Below are positions 32,808-41,378 of a stretch of 49,016 bases of DNA, piece by piece. The notes below the pieces were generated by a model, which was given only the letters and a program-made list of their open reading frames with translations, was not told the DNA's origin and made no database searches. Source of the DNA: Planctomycetales bacterium (GTDB lineage Bacteria > Planctomycetota > Phycisphaerae > Sedimentisphaerales > Anaerohalosphaeraceae); contig JAKEGM010000048.1 in NCBI GenBank assembly GCA_022615575.1, positions 1-49,016 on the forward strand, written 5' to 3'. Numbering within the stretch: position 1 is the stretch's first letter; each line of letters begins with the position of its first letter. The translations under genes and the position numbers were made by a program.

Positions 32808-33281
32808 ATGAAGAACGGTTTGAATCGCTGTGAAAAACAAAAGGCATTTACGCTGATTGAATGCCTGGTGGTCATGCTGATTTCAATGATCGGCTTTGGC
32901 GGGCTGCTGGGATTTCGCTATTATGCGGTTCTCAGTGCCGAGCGGGCCGAAACACATCTGCTGGCGGCTCAGACCGCGCATGTGCTGATCGAGGCATGGA
33001 AGGGACAGAAGGGAACGACTGATTTTGACCCGACCCTCCAGGGGTTTGATGCTGATTTTCAGGTTCAGGCCGGCAGTGCTTCGGCAGCATCTCCGCTGTC
33101 CGAAGCGTCCTGCCTGCATTTGGGCAACTACCAGGTGGTCGTTGAGGGCCGCCATTTCCGTGCCGACCTGCTGTATCAGAATATGACGGACATCCCTAAA
33201 CTGCGAACGCTGTATGTGGTCTTGAGCTGGCAGGATAAACAGGCGCAGCAATTTCGCCTGTCGGCGCTGACTCAGACATAA
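32808..33281 (+). CDS. Minor pseudopilin, GspI/PilV-like (copy 2)
   Basis: 157 residues. The leader MKNGLNRCEKQK is followed by AFTLIECLVVMLISMIGFGG, with Glu+5. VLIEAWKGQKGTTDFDP pairs with the copy at 30486. It begins the second three-gene set, 21 bases after the first set ends. The two copies have diverged strongly, so the duplication is old or the sets were acquired separately. Confidence 0.82.
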   Translation: MKNGLNRCEKQKAFTLIECLVVMLISMIGFGGLLGFRYYAVLSAERAETHLLAAQTAHVLIEAWKGQKGTTDFDPTLQGFDADFQVQAGSASAASPLSEASCLHLGNYQVVVEGRHFRADLLYQNMTDIPKLRTLYVVLSWQDKQAQQFRLSALTQT

Positions 33282-33302
33282 ATTGGGCATCGGGAGATTT
33301 TT

Positions 33303-33818
33303 ATGAAAACAATACGAACCTCTGCGGGATTTACCCTGACGGAACTGACGCTGGTTATTGCCGTCAGCTCCATCCTTCTGCTGGCCATTGGTATCGTGAT
33401 GCTGGATACGCAGCGCGGCTGGATGGATTCATATGCCAAAGTTCACGGCGGGGTGGCATCCGATGCGGCTGTGGCCAAAACCGCGTTCGACAAGGTGGTG
33501 CGGAAGGCCTCCCGGACGCTGTATTATTTCGACGCCGTAGACAACATCACGGTCTTTTACTACAACGATTGGCTCAACAGCACGGATTTGGATCGGTTCG
33601 CTCGGTTTTTTCGTCCCCAAGACGAACCGTCCATGCTCTATGTTCAATACGGCGATAGGGCATCGGGGGAGGTTTTGTCGCAGGTATGCCTGGCGTCCAC
33701 AGTGACGGATTTGCAGTTTCGTCCGCTAAACGGCGCCATTGAAATGAAACTGACTCTGGAGGATGACCGCGAAGCCGCAACCATGATCTCCACGGCCATT
33801 CTGCATAATGATAATTAA
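33303..33818 (+). CDS. Minor pseudopilin, GspJ/PilW-like (copy 2)
   Basis: 171 residues. Leader MKTIRTSAG, then FTLTELTLVIAVSSILLLAI with Glu+5. Downstream, DTQRGWMDSYAKVHGG, FDKVVRKASRTLYYF and RFARFFRPQDEP match the layout of the copy at 31020. A pilus or secretion tip role is inferred. The next gene may start inside its end (ATG at 33808) or at 33886. Confidence 0.82.
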   Translation: MKTIRTSAGFTLTELTLVIAVSSILLLAIGIVMLDTQRGWMDSYAKVHGGVASDAAVAKTAFDKVVRKASRTLYYFDAVDNITVFYYNDWLNSTDLDRFARFFRPQDEPSMLYVQYGDRASGEVLSQVCLASTVTDLQFRPLNGAIEMKLTLEDDREAATMISTAILHNDN

Positions 33819-33885
33819 GTCGGGCGCCGGATTGGTCGATAGCTTGTCAAGAATGGAAAAAGAGGCTGTAAAGTCCGATAAGATT

Positions 33886-35130
33886 ATGAAAAAGCAGTAT
33901 TCTAAAACCTGTTTGATTCAAAGGACCGGGTCGGTGCTGGTTCTGGCCCTTGTTGTTTTGATAGCGGGTTTTCTGGTTGGGGCGGGTCTGATAACCTTAG
34001 GTACGCAATCGCGTCTGGCCGGTCTGAATCAGGTCAATGACATGTCCGCCCGTCTGGCTGCCGATGCCGGCGTGGACCGGGCGGTTCAGGAGATCAATAA
34101 TGCCGTTGCCGCCAAGACCTGGTCTGCCGGTGTGCTTCCGTCCGCCAGTCAGGCGCTGCTGCCGCTGACCCGTGCATCCTATTCGGTCAGCACTCAGTAT
34201 GATGCAGCCGGCGGCTATCAGATTCTCTCCGTTGGCACCGCCGGCAATCGTACCCGCAGAGTCCAGACGATCCTGCGGCTCAAAGGATTGTTTGATAACG
34301 CCATTCAGTGCCGCAACAACATTGCCCTCAAGAATGGAACGGTTATCGATACCATCGATTCCATGGTGTCGCTGAATCCGGACGACTGCACCGAAAAGGC
34401 GATAATCGGAACCAACAGCACGGAGGCCAGTTCAATTGTTCTGAATAATGAGGTGGTAATCGACGGCGATGTGGTTGTCGGAGTCGGAGGTGACACCACG
34501 ACCGTCATCAAGGACCTGGGGGCCACCTTTGATCAGAGCTATGCGTTATCATCCGCGGTGGAGTTTCCGCCGGTAACAGCGCCGTCGTTCACGGGGCCGG
34601 GCACCCTCATCGAGGTAAAAAGCGGCCAAAAAACCATCGGCCCGGGCGGCGATTATCCCGCTGCAGGGTGGTATTCCGGCATCAAACTGAGCCAGGGGAC
34701 CTCGCTGCGGGTGATTGGCCCGTCCACCGTATGTGTTGCCGGTGCGGTTTCGATGGGCCAGAACAGCGAGATTATTGTGGATTCAGCCAACAATGCAGCG
34801 CTGACCGTTTATTTGAGCGGCAATTGGATTTCCGGCAACGGTTCGGGCATCAATAATGCATCGCAGACTCCGTCGAAATTCCAGTTGTATGGAACCGGAT
34901 CGGCCGGACAACAGATCGACCTGAAGGCCAAAAGCGACCTTTACGGGGTCATTTATGCTCCCGATGCCGCCCTGACGGTTTTCTCCGGGGGCAATATCTA
35001 CGGGAGTTTTGTGGCCAATGATTTTGAACTGAAGAATCCGGCGAACTTCTATTACGATGCTTCGCTGAAAAACGTCAGTGTTACCCATGAAGGCGCGCGG
35101 TTTGTCATCAGCCGCTGGAACGAACAATAA
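33886..35130 (+). CDS. PilX-like protein with C-terminal polymer-type domain (copy 2)
   Basis: About 414 residues from the chosen start (MKKQYSKTCLIQRTGSVLVL, then VVLIAGFLVGAGLITLG, a membrane helix). ARLAADAGVDRAVQEIN matches the copy at 31575. The C-terminal region repeats the same plan: VCVAGAVSMGQNSEIIV, LYGTGSAGQQIDLKAKSDLY and GVIYAPDAALTVFSGGNIYG. Starts at 33808 or 33853 are also possible, with no clear ribosome site for any of them. It closes the second minor-pilin set and is followed by the pilM gene after 11 bases. Confidence 0.78.
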   Translation: MKKQYSKTCLIQRTGSVLVLALVVLIAGFLVGAGLITLGTQSRLAGLNQVNDMSARLAADAGVDRAVQEINNAVAAKTWSAGVLPSASQALLPLTRASYSVSTQYDAAGGYQILSVGTAGNRTRRVQTILRLKGLFDNAIQCRNNIALKNGTVIDTIDSMVSLNPDDCTEKAIIGTNSTEASSIVLNNEVVIDGDVVVGVGGDTTTVIKDLGATFDQSYALSSAVEFPPVTAPSFTGPGTLIEVKSGQKTIGPGGDYPAAGWYSGIKLSQGTSLRVIGPSTVCVAGAVSMGQNSEIIVDSANNAALTVYLSGNWISGNGSGINNASQTPSKFQLYGTGSAGQQIDLKAKSDLYGVIYAPDAALTVFSGGNIYGSFVANDFELKNPANFYYDASLKNVSVTHEGARFVISRWNEQ

Positions 35131-35141
35131 CGGGAAAAACA

Positions 35142-36209
35142 ATGGCACTAAACCTATTAACGCATCGACAAATTGAACCGATCGGCCTGGACATCGGAAC
35201 AGCCGCCGTCAAACTGGTGCAGCTTCGCAGGGGTGAATGCGGCTATACGGTCACAGCGGCAGCAATCGAACCGGTTGCGGGCGGCTCAGACGAACCGAAA
35301 CATCAGTATCGGTCTTACGCCGATGCAGTCAAAAACTGTTTTCAAAAGGCCGGCCTGAAAAGCAAAAATGTTGTATGCGGCGTTGCCGGGCCGGAAGTAA
35401 TGGTGCGGGGCTTTAAGTTTGGAGCGCTGCCGGATGAAGCCATACTGAAAGCGGTTGGCATCGAAGCCCAGCAGGTTTGCCCGCTTGATATGAAACACAG
35501 CGTGCTGGATTACCAGCTTGTTGAAAGCGGCCCCCTCGGTCCCGGCGGCGTACAGCCGCGGCACGGTCTGATGGCGGTCAGTACAGAACATCTCCTTCGT
35601 GAAAGAACCCAGATACTTCTGGAAGCCGGCGTCAAACCGCTGATAGTCGATGTCAATGCGCTGGCTCTGCTGAATTGTCTCAATGAGCTTGAACTGCTCG
35701 AAACCGCCGGTACGGCGGCAGTGATCGATGTCGGCGCCGCATTCACCAGCGTGGTGATTTACGGGCAGGATGGACTGCCGTTTGTGCGGTATATCAATCT
35801 CGCCGGCCGCCAGATTATTCAAAATGTCAGTCAAACGCTGGACATTTCCCCGACCGAAGCGAAACAGGTACTGCTGCAGGAACAAACATCCTCCGAATCC
35901 CAAAACAAGATGCTGCTGACCCTGAACGATGCCATCCGGCCTCTGGCCCATGCAATCAATGAAACCCTGCGTTTCTATTCATTTCAGGAAAAAGAAGCCC
36001 GACTGGAACGCATTTTTCTGTGCGGAGGGTTTGCGCGAATGAATGCCTTTGCGGAGTTTCTGGCCGATGCGCTGCCGACGCCGGTGACCCTCTTGAATCC
36101 GTTTGAGAAAATGACCTGCGATGCCGATGCAGCCGATGCGGCGGAACTGATAAAAAGCGGCCCGGTGTATGCGGTTGCTGCGGGTCTTGCCATGAGGACT
36201 GTGTCATGA
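35142..36209 (+). CDS. pilM: Type IV pilus assembly protein PilM (actin-like)
   Basis: 355 residues with an actin/FtsA-like ATPase fold: IGLDIGTAAVKLVQLRR at the N-terminus (phosphate 1), AAVIDVGAAFTSVVIY (phosphate 2), and IFLCGGFARMNAFAEFLADA (adenosine motif). PilM sits in the cytosol and binds the N-terminus of PilN, linking the motor to the PilN/PilO ring. Its stop overlaps the next start (ATGA). The pilM-pilN-pilO order supports the assignment. Confidence 0.92.
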   Translation: MALNLLTHRQIEPIGLDIGTAAVKLVQLRRGECGYTVTAAAIEPVAGGSDEPKHQYRSYADAVKNCFQKAGLKSKNVVCGVAGPEVMVRGFKFGALPDEAILKAVGIEAQQVCPLDMKHSVLDYQLVESGPLGPGGVQPRHGLMAVSTEHLLRERTQILLEAGVKPLIVDVNALALLNCLNELELLETAGTAAVIDVGAAFTSVVIYGQDGLPFVRYINLAGRQIIQNVSQTLDISPTEAKQVLLQEQTSSESQNKMLLTLNDAIRPLAHAINETLRFYSFQEKEARLERIFLCGGFARMNAFAEFLADALPTPVTLLNPFEKMTCDADAADAAELIKSGPVYAVAAGLAMRTVS

Positions 36210-36850
36210 TGTTTTCAATTGATTTGCTCCAAGGGAAAGGATTACCCCAAAAGACAGACCTGAAGCGGCTCGCCCTCAAAGCGGTGGGACTGCTGATACC
36301 GGTTCTGGCGGTGACGGCCTTTGCGGCTTCGTACCAGCAGAACAGAATACAACTCCAGGGGCAGAAAGCGGTCCTGCTGACCCATCAGCAGGAAATTGAG
36401 CGTCACGCCAAGGATGTTGCCGAATACAACAGGATCGATACCCAAATCAGCGACCTTCGGAAATGCCTGGGGGATATTTCAAAAGCGCTGTCGTACCGGA
36501 TTCAGGTCTCGGACATGCTGGTCGAACTGGTGGGGGCGTTGCCGGAGAATGTCTTTCTGTATGAAATGAAGCTCGACCGAAATTCGGTTGTCGAGAAAAC
36601 ACAGCAGGCTGACGCAGAGGCCGTTAAACAGCGGCTGATTGTCCGGCGGAAACTGAACCTGACCCTGTGCGGATATGACGCCAAGGCAGGCGACTCGGCC
36701 GTTGAGGCCTACCTCGACCGGCTCAAACGGTCTGCGCTGCTTAAAAACGTCTTTGAGCAGATTAAGCCCACTGTGCGGCAGCAGGGACAGGTGGACGGCA
36801 AAGACGCGGTCTATTATGAAATCGAATGCCTTTTGAAGGAGCAAAAATAA
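36206..36850 (+). CDS. PilN-like pilus alignment protein
   Basis: 214 residues. The N-terminal FSIDLLQGKGLP replaces the INLLP sequence by which PilN binds PilM. One membrane helix follows (AVGLLIPVLAVTAFAASY), then a long coiled coil (QKAVLLTHQQEIERHAKDVAEYNR) and a ferredoxin-like periplasmic domain. It overlaps pilM by 4 bases and the likely start of the next gene is just downstream. The name rests on position and fold pattern rather than strong identity. Confidence 0.85.
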   Translation: MMFSIDLLQGKGLPQKTDLKRLALKAVGLLIPVLAVTAFAASYQQNRIQLQGQKAVLLTHQQEIERHAKDVAEYNRIDTQISDLRKCLGDISKALSYRIQVSDMLVELVGALPENVFLYEMKLDRNSVVEKTQQADAEAVKQRLIVRRKLNLTLCGYDAKAGDSAVEAYLDRLKRSALLKNVFEQIKPTVRQQGQVDGKDAVYYEIECLLKEQK

Positions 36851-36852
36851 TC

Positions 36853-37485
36853 ATGGGTTCAAAACAAAAAATCCGGCTTAGCAGGTATGCCTTGGCGGCC
36901 ATAGCCGTCTGGGGTGTTTGTACCGTGCTTTGGGTGGCAGGATATTATTTGTTTTATCTGCCGCAGCAGACCGAACAGATTCGGATTCAGCAGCAGTTTT
37001 CCGAAAGCGCCGAGCAGTTGGAAAATGCCCGTCTGGCAGCCCTCCGGAAGACCAAAGAACAGATGCAGCAGCGGTATGAGCAAACCAGCCGAACCATTGC
37101 GGATTTTTCAACCGCCTCCGACAGCGTTACCGGGCTTGTATTCCAGATCGGACAGATTGCCAATGATTTGCGCCTGACGGAATTTTCAAGTAAAAACCAG
37201 AAAAACCAGTATGCCTCGACGGTTGGCGACAGCAAACGCCTGGCCGAATCTTGGCTGACCGTCGAATTCTTTGCGACATTTGAACAGTTGGCGCACTTTG
37301 TCAATCAAATGGAACGAAACTGCCCGTTTGTGTTTGTGGAAAAGGTCTTCTTCAGACGCGGTGCGGCGGGTTCAAAGGGCCACGAGGCCAAACTGGAACT
37401 GTCATTTCTGGCGTCAACGGAAACCGTCGGCGACCCTGTGGCGATGGCCGACGGCGATTCTGCGGCTGACGCCATTCGGAATTAA
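36853..37485 (+). CDS. PilO-like pilus alignment protein
   Basis: About 210 residues. A basic start (GSKQKIRLSRYALAA) is followed by a membrane helix (VCTVLWVAGYYLFYLP), a long coiled coil (QQFSESAEQLENARLAAL) and a periplasmic domain containing FFATFEQLAHFVNQMERN, a string typical of PilO. PilO pairs with PilN in the inner-membrane ring. AAGGAG lies 10 bases before the chosen ATG; a longer form would start at 36826 inside the previous gene. Confidence 0.85.
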   Translation: MGSKQKIRLSRYALAAIAVWGVCTVLWVAGYYLFYLPQQTEQIRIQQQFSESAEQLENARLAALRKTKEQMQQRYEQTSRTIADFSTASDSVTGLVFQIGQIANDLRLTEFSSKNQKNQYASTVGDSKRLAESWLTVEFFATFEQLAHFVNQMERNCPFVFVEKVFFRRGAAGSKGHEAKLELSFLASTETVGDPVAMADGDSAADAIRN

Positions 37486-37502
37486 GGAACGGGAAAATCA
37501 GC

Positions 37503-38297
37503 GTGAAAACCATTGCCATTACCAATCAGAAGGGCGGCTGCGGCAAGACCACAACAGCGGTCAATCTGGCTGCCGCACTGGCCCTCAGGGGCCGCCGGGT
37601 TCTGCTGGTCGATCTGGATCCGCAGGGGCATGCCACGCTGGGGCTGGGAATCACACCGGAACATTGCCAAAAGACCATCTACAATGTGATTGTCAGTGAC
37701 AACATGCCGGTTTCCCGGGTTCTGGTTCGCACCAACATTCCGCTGCTGCTGGTTGCGCCGAGCAATGTTCTCTTGTCGGGCGCCGAAGCGGCCCTGATGC
37801 GCATGCAAAATCGTGAACACGTCCTCCTCGAGCGGCTTGAAGCAGTGGACCGTTTTTTTGATGACTGCATCATTGATTGTTCCCCCTCTCTGAGCTTGCT
37901 GACACTGAATGCCCTCAATGCCGCAACGGAGGTCGTTATTCCGGTACAGACGCATTACTATTCCCTCGAGGGACTCAAGCAGGTCATGGAAACGCTCAGT
38001 ATCGTTCAGGATCGGTTCAATCCGCTGCTGAGCGTGCGGGGAATTCTGCTGACCCTGGCGGAAAAAAACACGATGCTCTGCCGGGATGTGGAACGGCAGA
38101 TGCGGAGCTATTTTGGCGACCGGGTTTTCCGGACTGTCATTCACAGGAATATCCGATTGGCCGAGGCCCCCGGCGCCGGCGAATCGATTATGACCTTTGA
38201 TGAAAACAATGCCGGAGCAAAAGAATACAAACAATTAGCGGAAGAGATTTGCCATGAGAAAATTGGGATTGCACAAACAGATTTCGTCCATATTTGA
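37503..38297 (+). CDS. ParA/Soj-family partition-type ATPase in the pilus cluster
   Basis: 264 residues. The deviant Walker A motif NQKGGCGKTTTAVNLA, the switch DLDPQGHATLGL, IIDCSPSLSLLTLNAL, and the C-terminal TVIHRNIRLAEAPGAGESI are typical of Soj/ParA rather than of MinD or CpaE. The start is a GTG. The 3' end overlaps the next gene by 44 bases, so it belongs to the pilus operon. No parB gene is present. It may place the secretion or pilus machine at a cell pole or along the cell, but this role is inferred. Confidence 0.88.
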   Translation: MKTIAITNQKGGCGKTTTAVNLAAALALRGRRVLLVDLDPQGHATLGLGITPEHCQKTIYNVIVSDNMPVSRVLVRTNIPLLLVAPSNVLLSGAEAALMRMQNREHVLLERLEAVDRFFDDCIIDCSPSLSLLTLNALNAATEVVIPVQTHYYSLEGLKQVMETLSIVQDRFNPLLSVRGILLTLAEKNTMLCRDVERQMRSYFGDRVFRTVIHRNIRLAEAPGAGESIMTFDENNAGAKEYKQLAEEICHEKIGIAQTDFVHI

Positions 38298-39021
38298 CGG
38301 CGTACCGATGCCCCAAAACAGACCTTCGGAAACGACAGACCCTGCCGGGCAGTCCCAGCCCGCGGCGCCGGCTGCTACAAAACCGCCGCTGTCGCAGCGG
38401 CTTTGTACCGATCCCTCCGCGTGCGTCAGCGCACCGGCGGTTTGCACAACTAGGCCGATGCCCCTGCCGAAAACGGCGATTCCGTCCGGCAAACAAACAG
38501 GTCCGGGCATTTCGTCACAGATAAAGAAAGCGGTTTTCGGTTCCGCCAAAGGGTCAATGGATATGCGTCAGAAGAAGATGGCCGTTCTTGTGGGCGTTCT
38601 CTCAGCGGTTTTCGGGGTGGTGTTGTTTGTAACGCTGGGCGGTCTTGGCAAGGGCAGTGCGATAGCGGCTGCCGCCAGTGCCGATGCCGGTGCTCCGGCT
38701 TCGGCGGCGGAGAAGAAAACCGTTGAGGAATGGAAGGCCCCCCAACCGCTGCCGGCGGATCTTCGCAACGCTGCGGCGCCGGCCGTAAGTCAAACGGACC
38801 ATACTCAGCCCCAGGAACAGACGCCGACGGAAGCAGCGAAAGCCGGAAATCCGGTGGTTCGCGGTATTCTGTTCAGCCGGCAGAAACCCTCCGCCATCAT
38901 CAATAATCAGGTTTTAACCGAAGGCCAGACACTCGATGGCGTAACAATTGTTCGGATTACGCGCGAAACCGTTGAGTTCGAGGCAAATGGAAAACGCTGG
39001 ACCCAGTCGGTTCAGCGATAA
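38254..39021 (+). CDS. GspB/PilP-like inner-membrane protein
   Basis: 255 residues: a Pro/Ala-rich cytosolic region of about 105 residues, one membrane helix (AVLVGVLSAVFGVVLFVTLG, about residues 110-130), an Ala/Pro/Thr-rich spacer, and a small C-terminal periplasmic domain, VVRGILFSRQKPSAIINNQV followed by VRITRETVEFEANG. That domain resembles the HR/GspB-type fold that links inner-membrane parts to the secretin. It lies 47 bases before the secretin gene, in the usual place for PilP. Confidence 0.75.
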   Translation: MRKLGLHKQISSIFDGVPMPQNRPSETTDPAGQSQPAAPAATKPPLSQRLCTDPSACVSAPAVCTTRPMPLPKTAIPSGKQTGPGISSQIKKAVFGSAKGSMDMRQKKMAVLVGVLSAVFGVVLFVTLGGLGKGSAIAAAASADAGAPASAAEKKTVEEWKAPQPLPADLRNAAAPAVSQTDHTQPQEQTPTEAAKAGNPVVRGILFSRQKPSAIINNQVLTEGQTLDGVTIVRITRETVEFEANGKRWTQSVQR

Positions 39022-39068
39022 CGACGAAACGACAGATAGTGAACGGATACTTGGGAAAGGACCAGACC

Positions 39069-40523
39069 ATGGAGACCATACGAGGCCGAAGAACAGCCGC
39101 TGTGTATATGATTTTGCTTGTCGCTGCGGCGTCCTGGGCAGGGGCGGCGGACAGCGCTGCGCCCCAAACGGATAAACCCCTGCTGCTGAGTCCTGTTCAG
39201 CAGCGGATGCAGCAGGAGATCAGCATCGATTTCCGCGAAACGCCCATCGATGATGTGCTGATGATTATGGCCAAACAGGCCGATGTGGATATCCTCAAGA
39301 GTCCCAAAGTGACCGGCACGGTAACGGCGACGCTGACCGATGTGCCGCTGGCCGAGGCCCTGGCCGGCGTCCTTGAGGCCCACGGCTATACCTATGTGGC
39401 CACCGATAACATTATCCGCGTGGTGGCCAAAGAAGACGTGCTGGAAATCAAGGAAGACCTTGTCAGTCGGGTCTTTCGCGTAACGTATGCCGATGTCAAG
39501 GATGTGGAACAGGCCCTTCAGCGGTTTATTTCCGAGCAGGGGTCCATCTCCTCTAATCCCGGCACCAGCAATATCATCGTGACGGACGTTGAAAGTAAAG
39601 TCCGGGCGATGGAATTGTTTATTGAAGAGATTGACCGCGTGACCCCGCAGATTCTGGTGGAAGCGAAGATTTATGATGTAACCTCCACGGACAATCTTGA
39701 TTTGGGCGTCAAGTGGCAGGCCGGAACAGCAACCGATTTTGGTCAGCCGACATCGGATCAATCCTATGGGAATCAATTCGGCACACTGGGCAACATTGTC
39801 GGCGGCATCACCGACACCGCCATCGGCAGTCAGTTCTCCAACAATGTCAGTAAGGCCAGCAGTACCGATGGCCTTATCCGTTTTGGAGTCGTCAACGACA
39901 GCGTGAATGTGGATGCGGCCCTGTATGCCGCGCAGGATGATATCCGCGCCAAACTGCTGGCCAATCCGCGCGTCCTGGTACTGGATAATCAGTTGGCTGA
40001 GATCAAGATTGTCGAAGAAATCCCTTATCAGGAATTGACGGAAACCAGTGCCGGCGGCAGCATCGGCACCACGCAGTTTCGTGATGTGGGGATTGAACTT
40101 CGAGTAACCCCGCACCTGACACGGGAAGGCATGATCCGCTTGTCCCTCAATCCCAAGTTCAGCGTTAAAACGTCGGAGGCCGTCAGCCCCTCGCTGGCTA
40201 ATCCGTATCCGGTGCCGATTGTTGCCACGCGTGAAACCATGACGATCGCCCTGATCAAGGACCAGCAGACCGTGGTCATCGGCGGGCTGAAAAAACAGGA
40301 TAAGACCCAACAGATCAGCAAAATACCGTTTCTGGGAGATCTGCCGCTGCTGGGCGCACTGTTTAAATTTAATGGCGAAAGCACTGTCAACAGTGAGTTG
40401 GTGGTCTTTATTACACCGCAGGTGATCAATCAGCCCGCGCTCTCCGAGCAGGAGCAGAAGCACTTGGCCGAAACGGTATTTGTCAGCCCCAAGCTGCCCG
40501 AAACCAGGTTGGGCAACGAATAA
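39069..40523 (+). CDS. Secretin (PilQ/GspD family)
   Basis: 484 residues with a signal peptide (AVYMILLVAAASWAGA). The N-terminal domain is ISIDFRETPIDDVLMIMAKQ with PLAEALAGVLEAHGYTY, the STN/N-domain type; a further N-domain (VFRVTYADVKDVEQALQRFI, NIIVTDVESK) follows. The C-terminal secretin barrel has AKLLANPRVLVLDNQ, GIELRVTPHLT, VVIGGLKKQDKTQ and KIPFLGDLPLLGALF. It forms the outer-membrane pore of the machine and is short for PilQ, with no AMIN domain. AAAGGA precedes the ATG. A terminator follows. Confidence 0.93.
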   Translation: METIRGRRTAAVYMILLVAAASWAGAADSAAPQTDKPLLLSPVQQRMQQEISIDFRETPIDDVLMIMAKQADVDILKSPKVTGTVTATLTDVPLAEALAGVLEAHGYTYVATDNIIRVVAKEDVLEIKEDLVSRVFRVTYADVKDVEQALQRFISEQGSISSNPGTSNIIVTDVESKVRAMELFIEEIDRVTPQILVEAKIYDVTSTDNLDLGVKWQAGTATDFGQPTSDQSYGNQFGTLGNIVGGITDTAIGSQFSNNVSKASSTDGLIRFGVVNDSVNVDAALYAAQDDIRAKLLANPRVLVLDNQLAEIKIVEEIPYQELTETSAGGSIGTTQFRDVGIELRVTPHLTREGMIRLSLNPKFSVKTSEAVSPSLANPYPVPIVATRETMTIALIKDQQTVVIGGLKKQDKTQQISKIPFLGDLPLLGALFKFNGESTVNSELVVFITPQVINQPALSEQEQKHLAETVFVSPKLPETRLGNE

Positions 40524-40553
40524 TGCGATGTGTCGATTGAAAACCTTCTTCGG

Positions 40554-40589
40554 CGGCCGGAGCTTCCTCTGAGAAGTCCGGCCGTTTTT
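40554..40589 (+). terminator. Rho-independent terminator after the secretin gene
   Basis: CGGCCGGA (40554-40561) pairs with TCCGGCCG (40577-40584); inner CTTC and GAAG extend the stem after a one-base bulge. Five T follow (40585-40589). It ends the pilus/secretion operon. The next 197 bases are AT-rich, with no visible gene. Confidence 0.82.
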
Positions 40590-40786
40590 CATCGTGTCTA
40601 AACTGTTTCTCCCCGGCGATGTTTGTTGAAATTGAATCCAATAAAAACAACCCGATATATCGGAAATTGTTCAGATGCAGATTTTTGTAATTGAGGGAGA
40701 AATTGGCCGGGTTTTTTCAATTTCTATGGACTTAATAACCGATGTATAGGATATAAATAAGAGCAAAAGAGGAGCCAGAGGCAGCG

Positions 40787-41134
40787 ATGTTTCGAACAAT
40801 TGATAAATTTCAAAGAGCGGTCAACAACCTGCTTGGACTATGTGCCGAAGGAGGCGCAAAAGACCCCTTTGAAAGTGCCGTTCAAAATCCGCAGGACCGT
40901 AAATACCAGCCGCTGGGGGTTATGATTCTCCAGATGCAGGACGGCGTACTGGAGCGGCGGTATATGCTTCGGATGGAAAAATGGCTGCTTTGCGATGCCG
41001 ATGCGTTCCAGTATTATGTTGATTTTCAATTTTTGACAGCCCTTTTACATACGCATTTCAATAAAGGCCGGTTTGAGAAGAGGATAGAATCTCTCAGGGA
41101 AACAGCGGCAGGCGATGTCGCGTTGAATCGCTGA
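40787..41134 (+). CDS. Hypothetical protein, 115 residues
   Basis: A single ATG-started frame with AGAGG upstream. The protein is mixed charged and aromatic (MLRMEKWLLCDADAFQYYVD, FLTALLHTHFNKGRFEKRIE), with no membrane segment, signal peptide or known motif. It stands alone between the pilus terminator and the minus-strand genes. Codon use looks like its neighbours, so it is probably real, but I cannot give a function. Confidence 0.6.
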   Translation: MFRTIDKFQRAVNNLLGLCAEGGAKDPFESAVQNPQDRKYQPLGVMILQMQDGVLERRYMLRMEKWLLCDADAFQYYVDFQFLTALLHTHFNKGRFEKRIESLRETAAGDVALNR

Positions 41135-41210
41135 AACAATGGACTTTATCAATTTCTCATAATTCAGATTAATCCCGGCCTGTAAATCTGTTTCTGAAAA
41201 ATCCCCCTGA

Positions 41211-41378
41211 TTAAAGGTTCTCATCCAGTACCGGCGCTCTCGGCCACAGCAGAATATCATCCTTGTTCTGTTTTGGGTCATCGATGCCGTTAGGGCCGAA
41301 CGAATAAAAGCGAAACTCATCGCTGAGCCGCTCATAGAAAAACGGCTTGCCGTTGAGCGGGTTGCCTGGAATTACGTC
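41211..41378 (-). pseudogene. C-terminal remnant of a planctomycete-type exported protein
   Basis: Reading the minus strand gives VIPGNPLNGKPFFYERLSDE, FRFYSFGPNGIDDPKQNKDD, ILLWPRAPVLDENL and a TAA at 41213-41211. The GKP-F/Y...YSxGPNGxDD...DDI pattern is the end of a group of planctomycete proteins often annotated as hypothetical or as secretion-related. No start codon or upstream domain belongs to it: upstream, the frame runs into the YhcH-like gene in another phase, without homologous content. It is probably what is left after a deletion. Confidence 0.55.
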
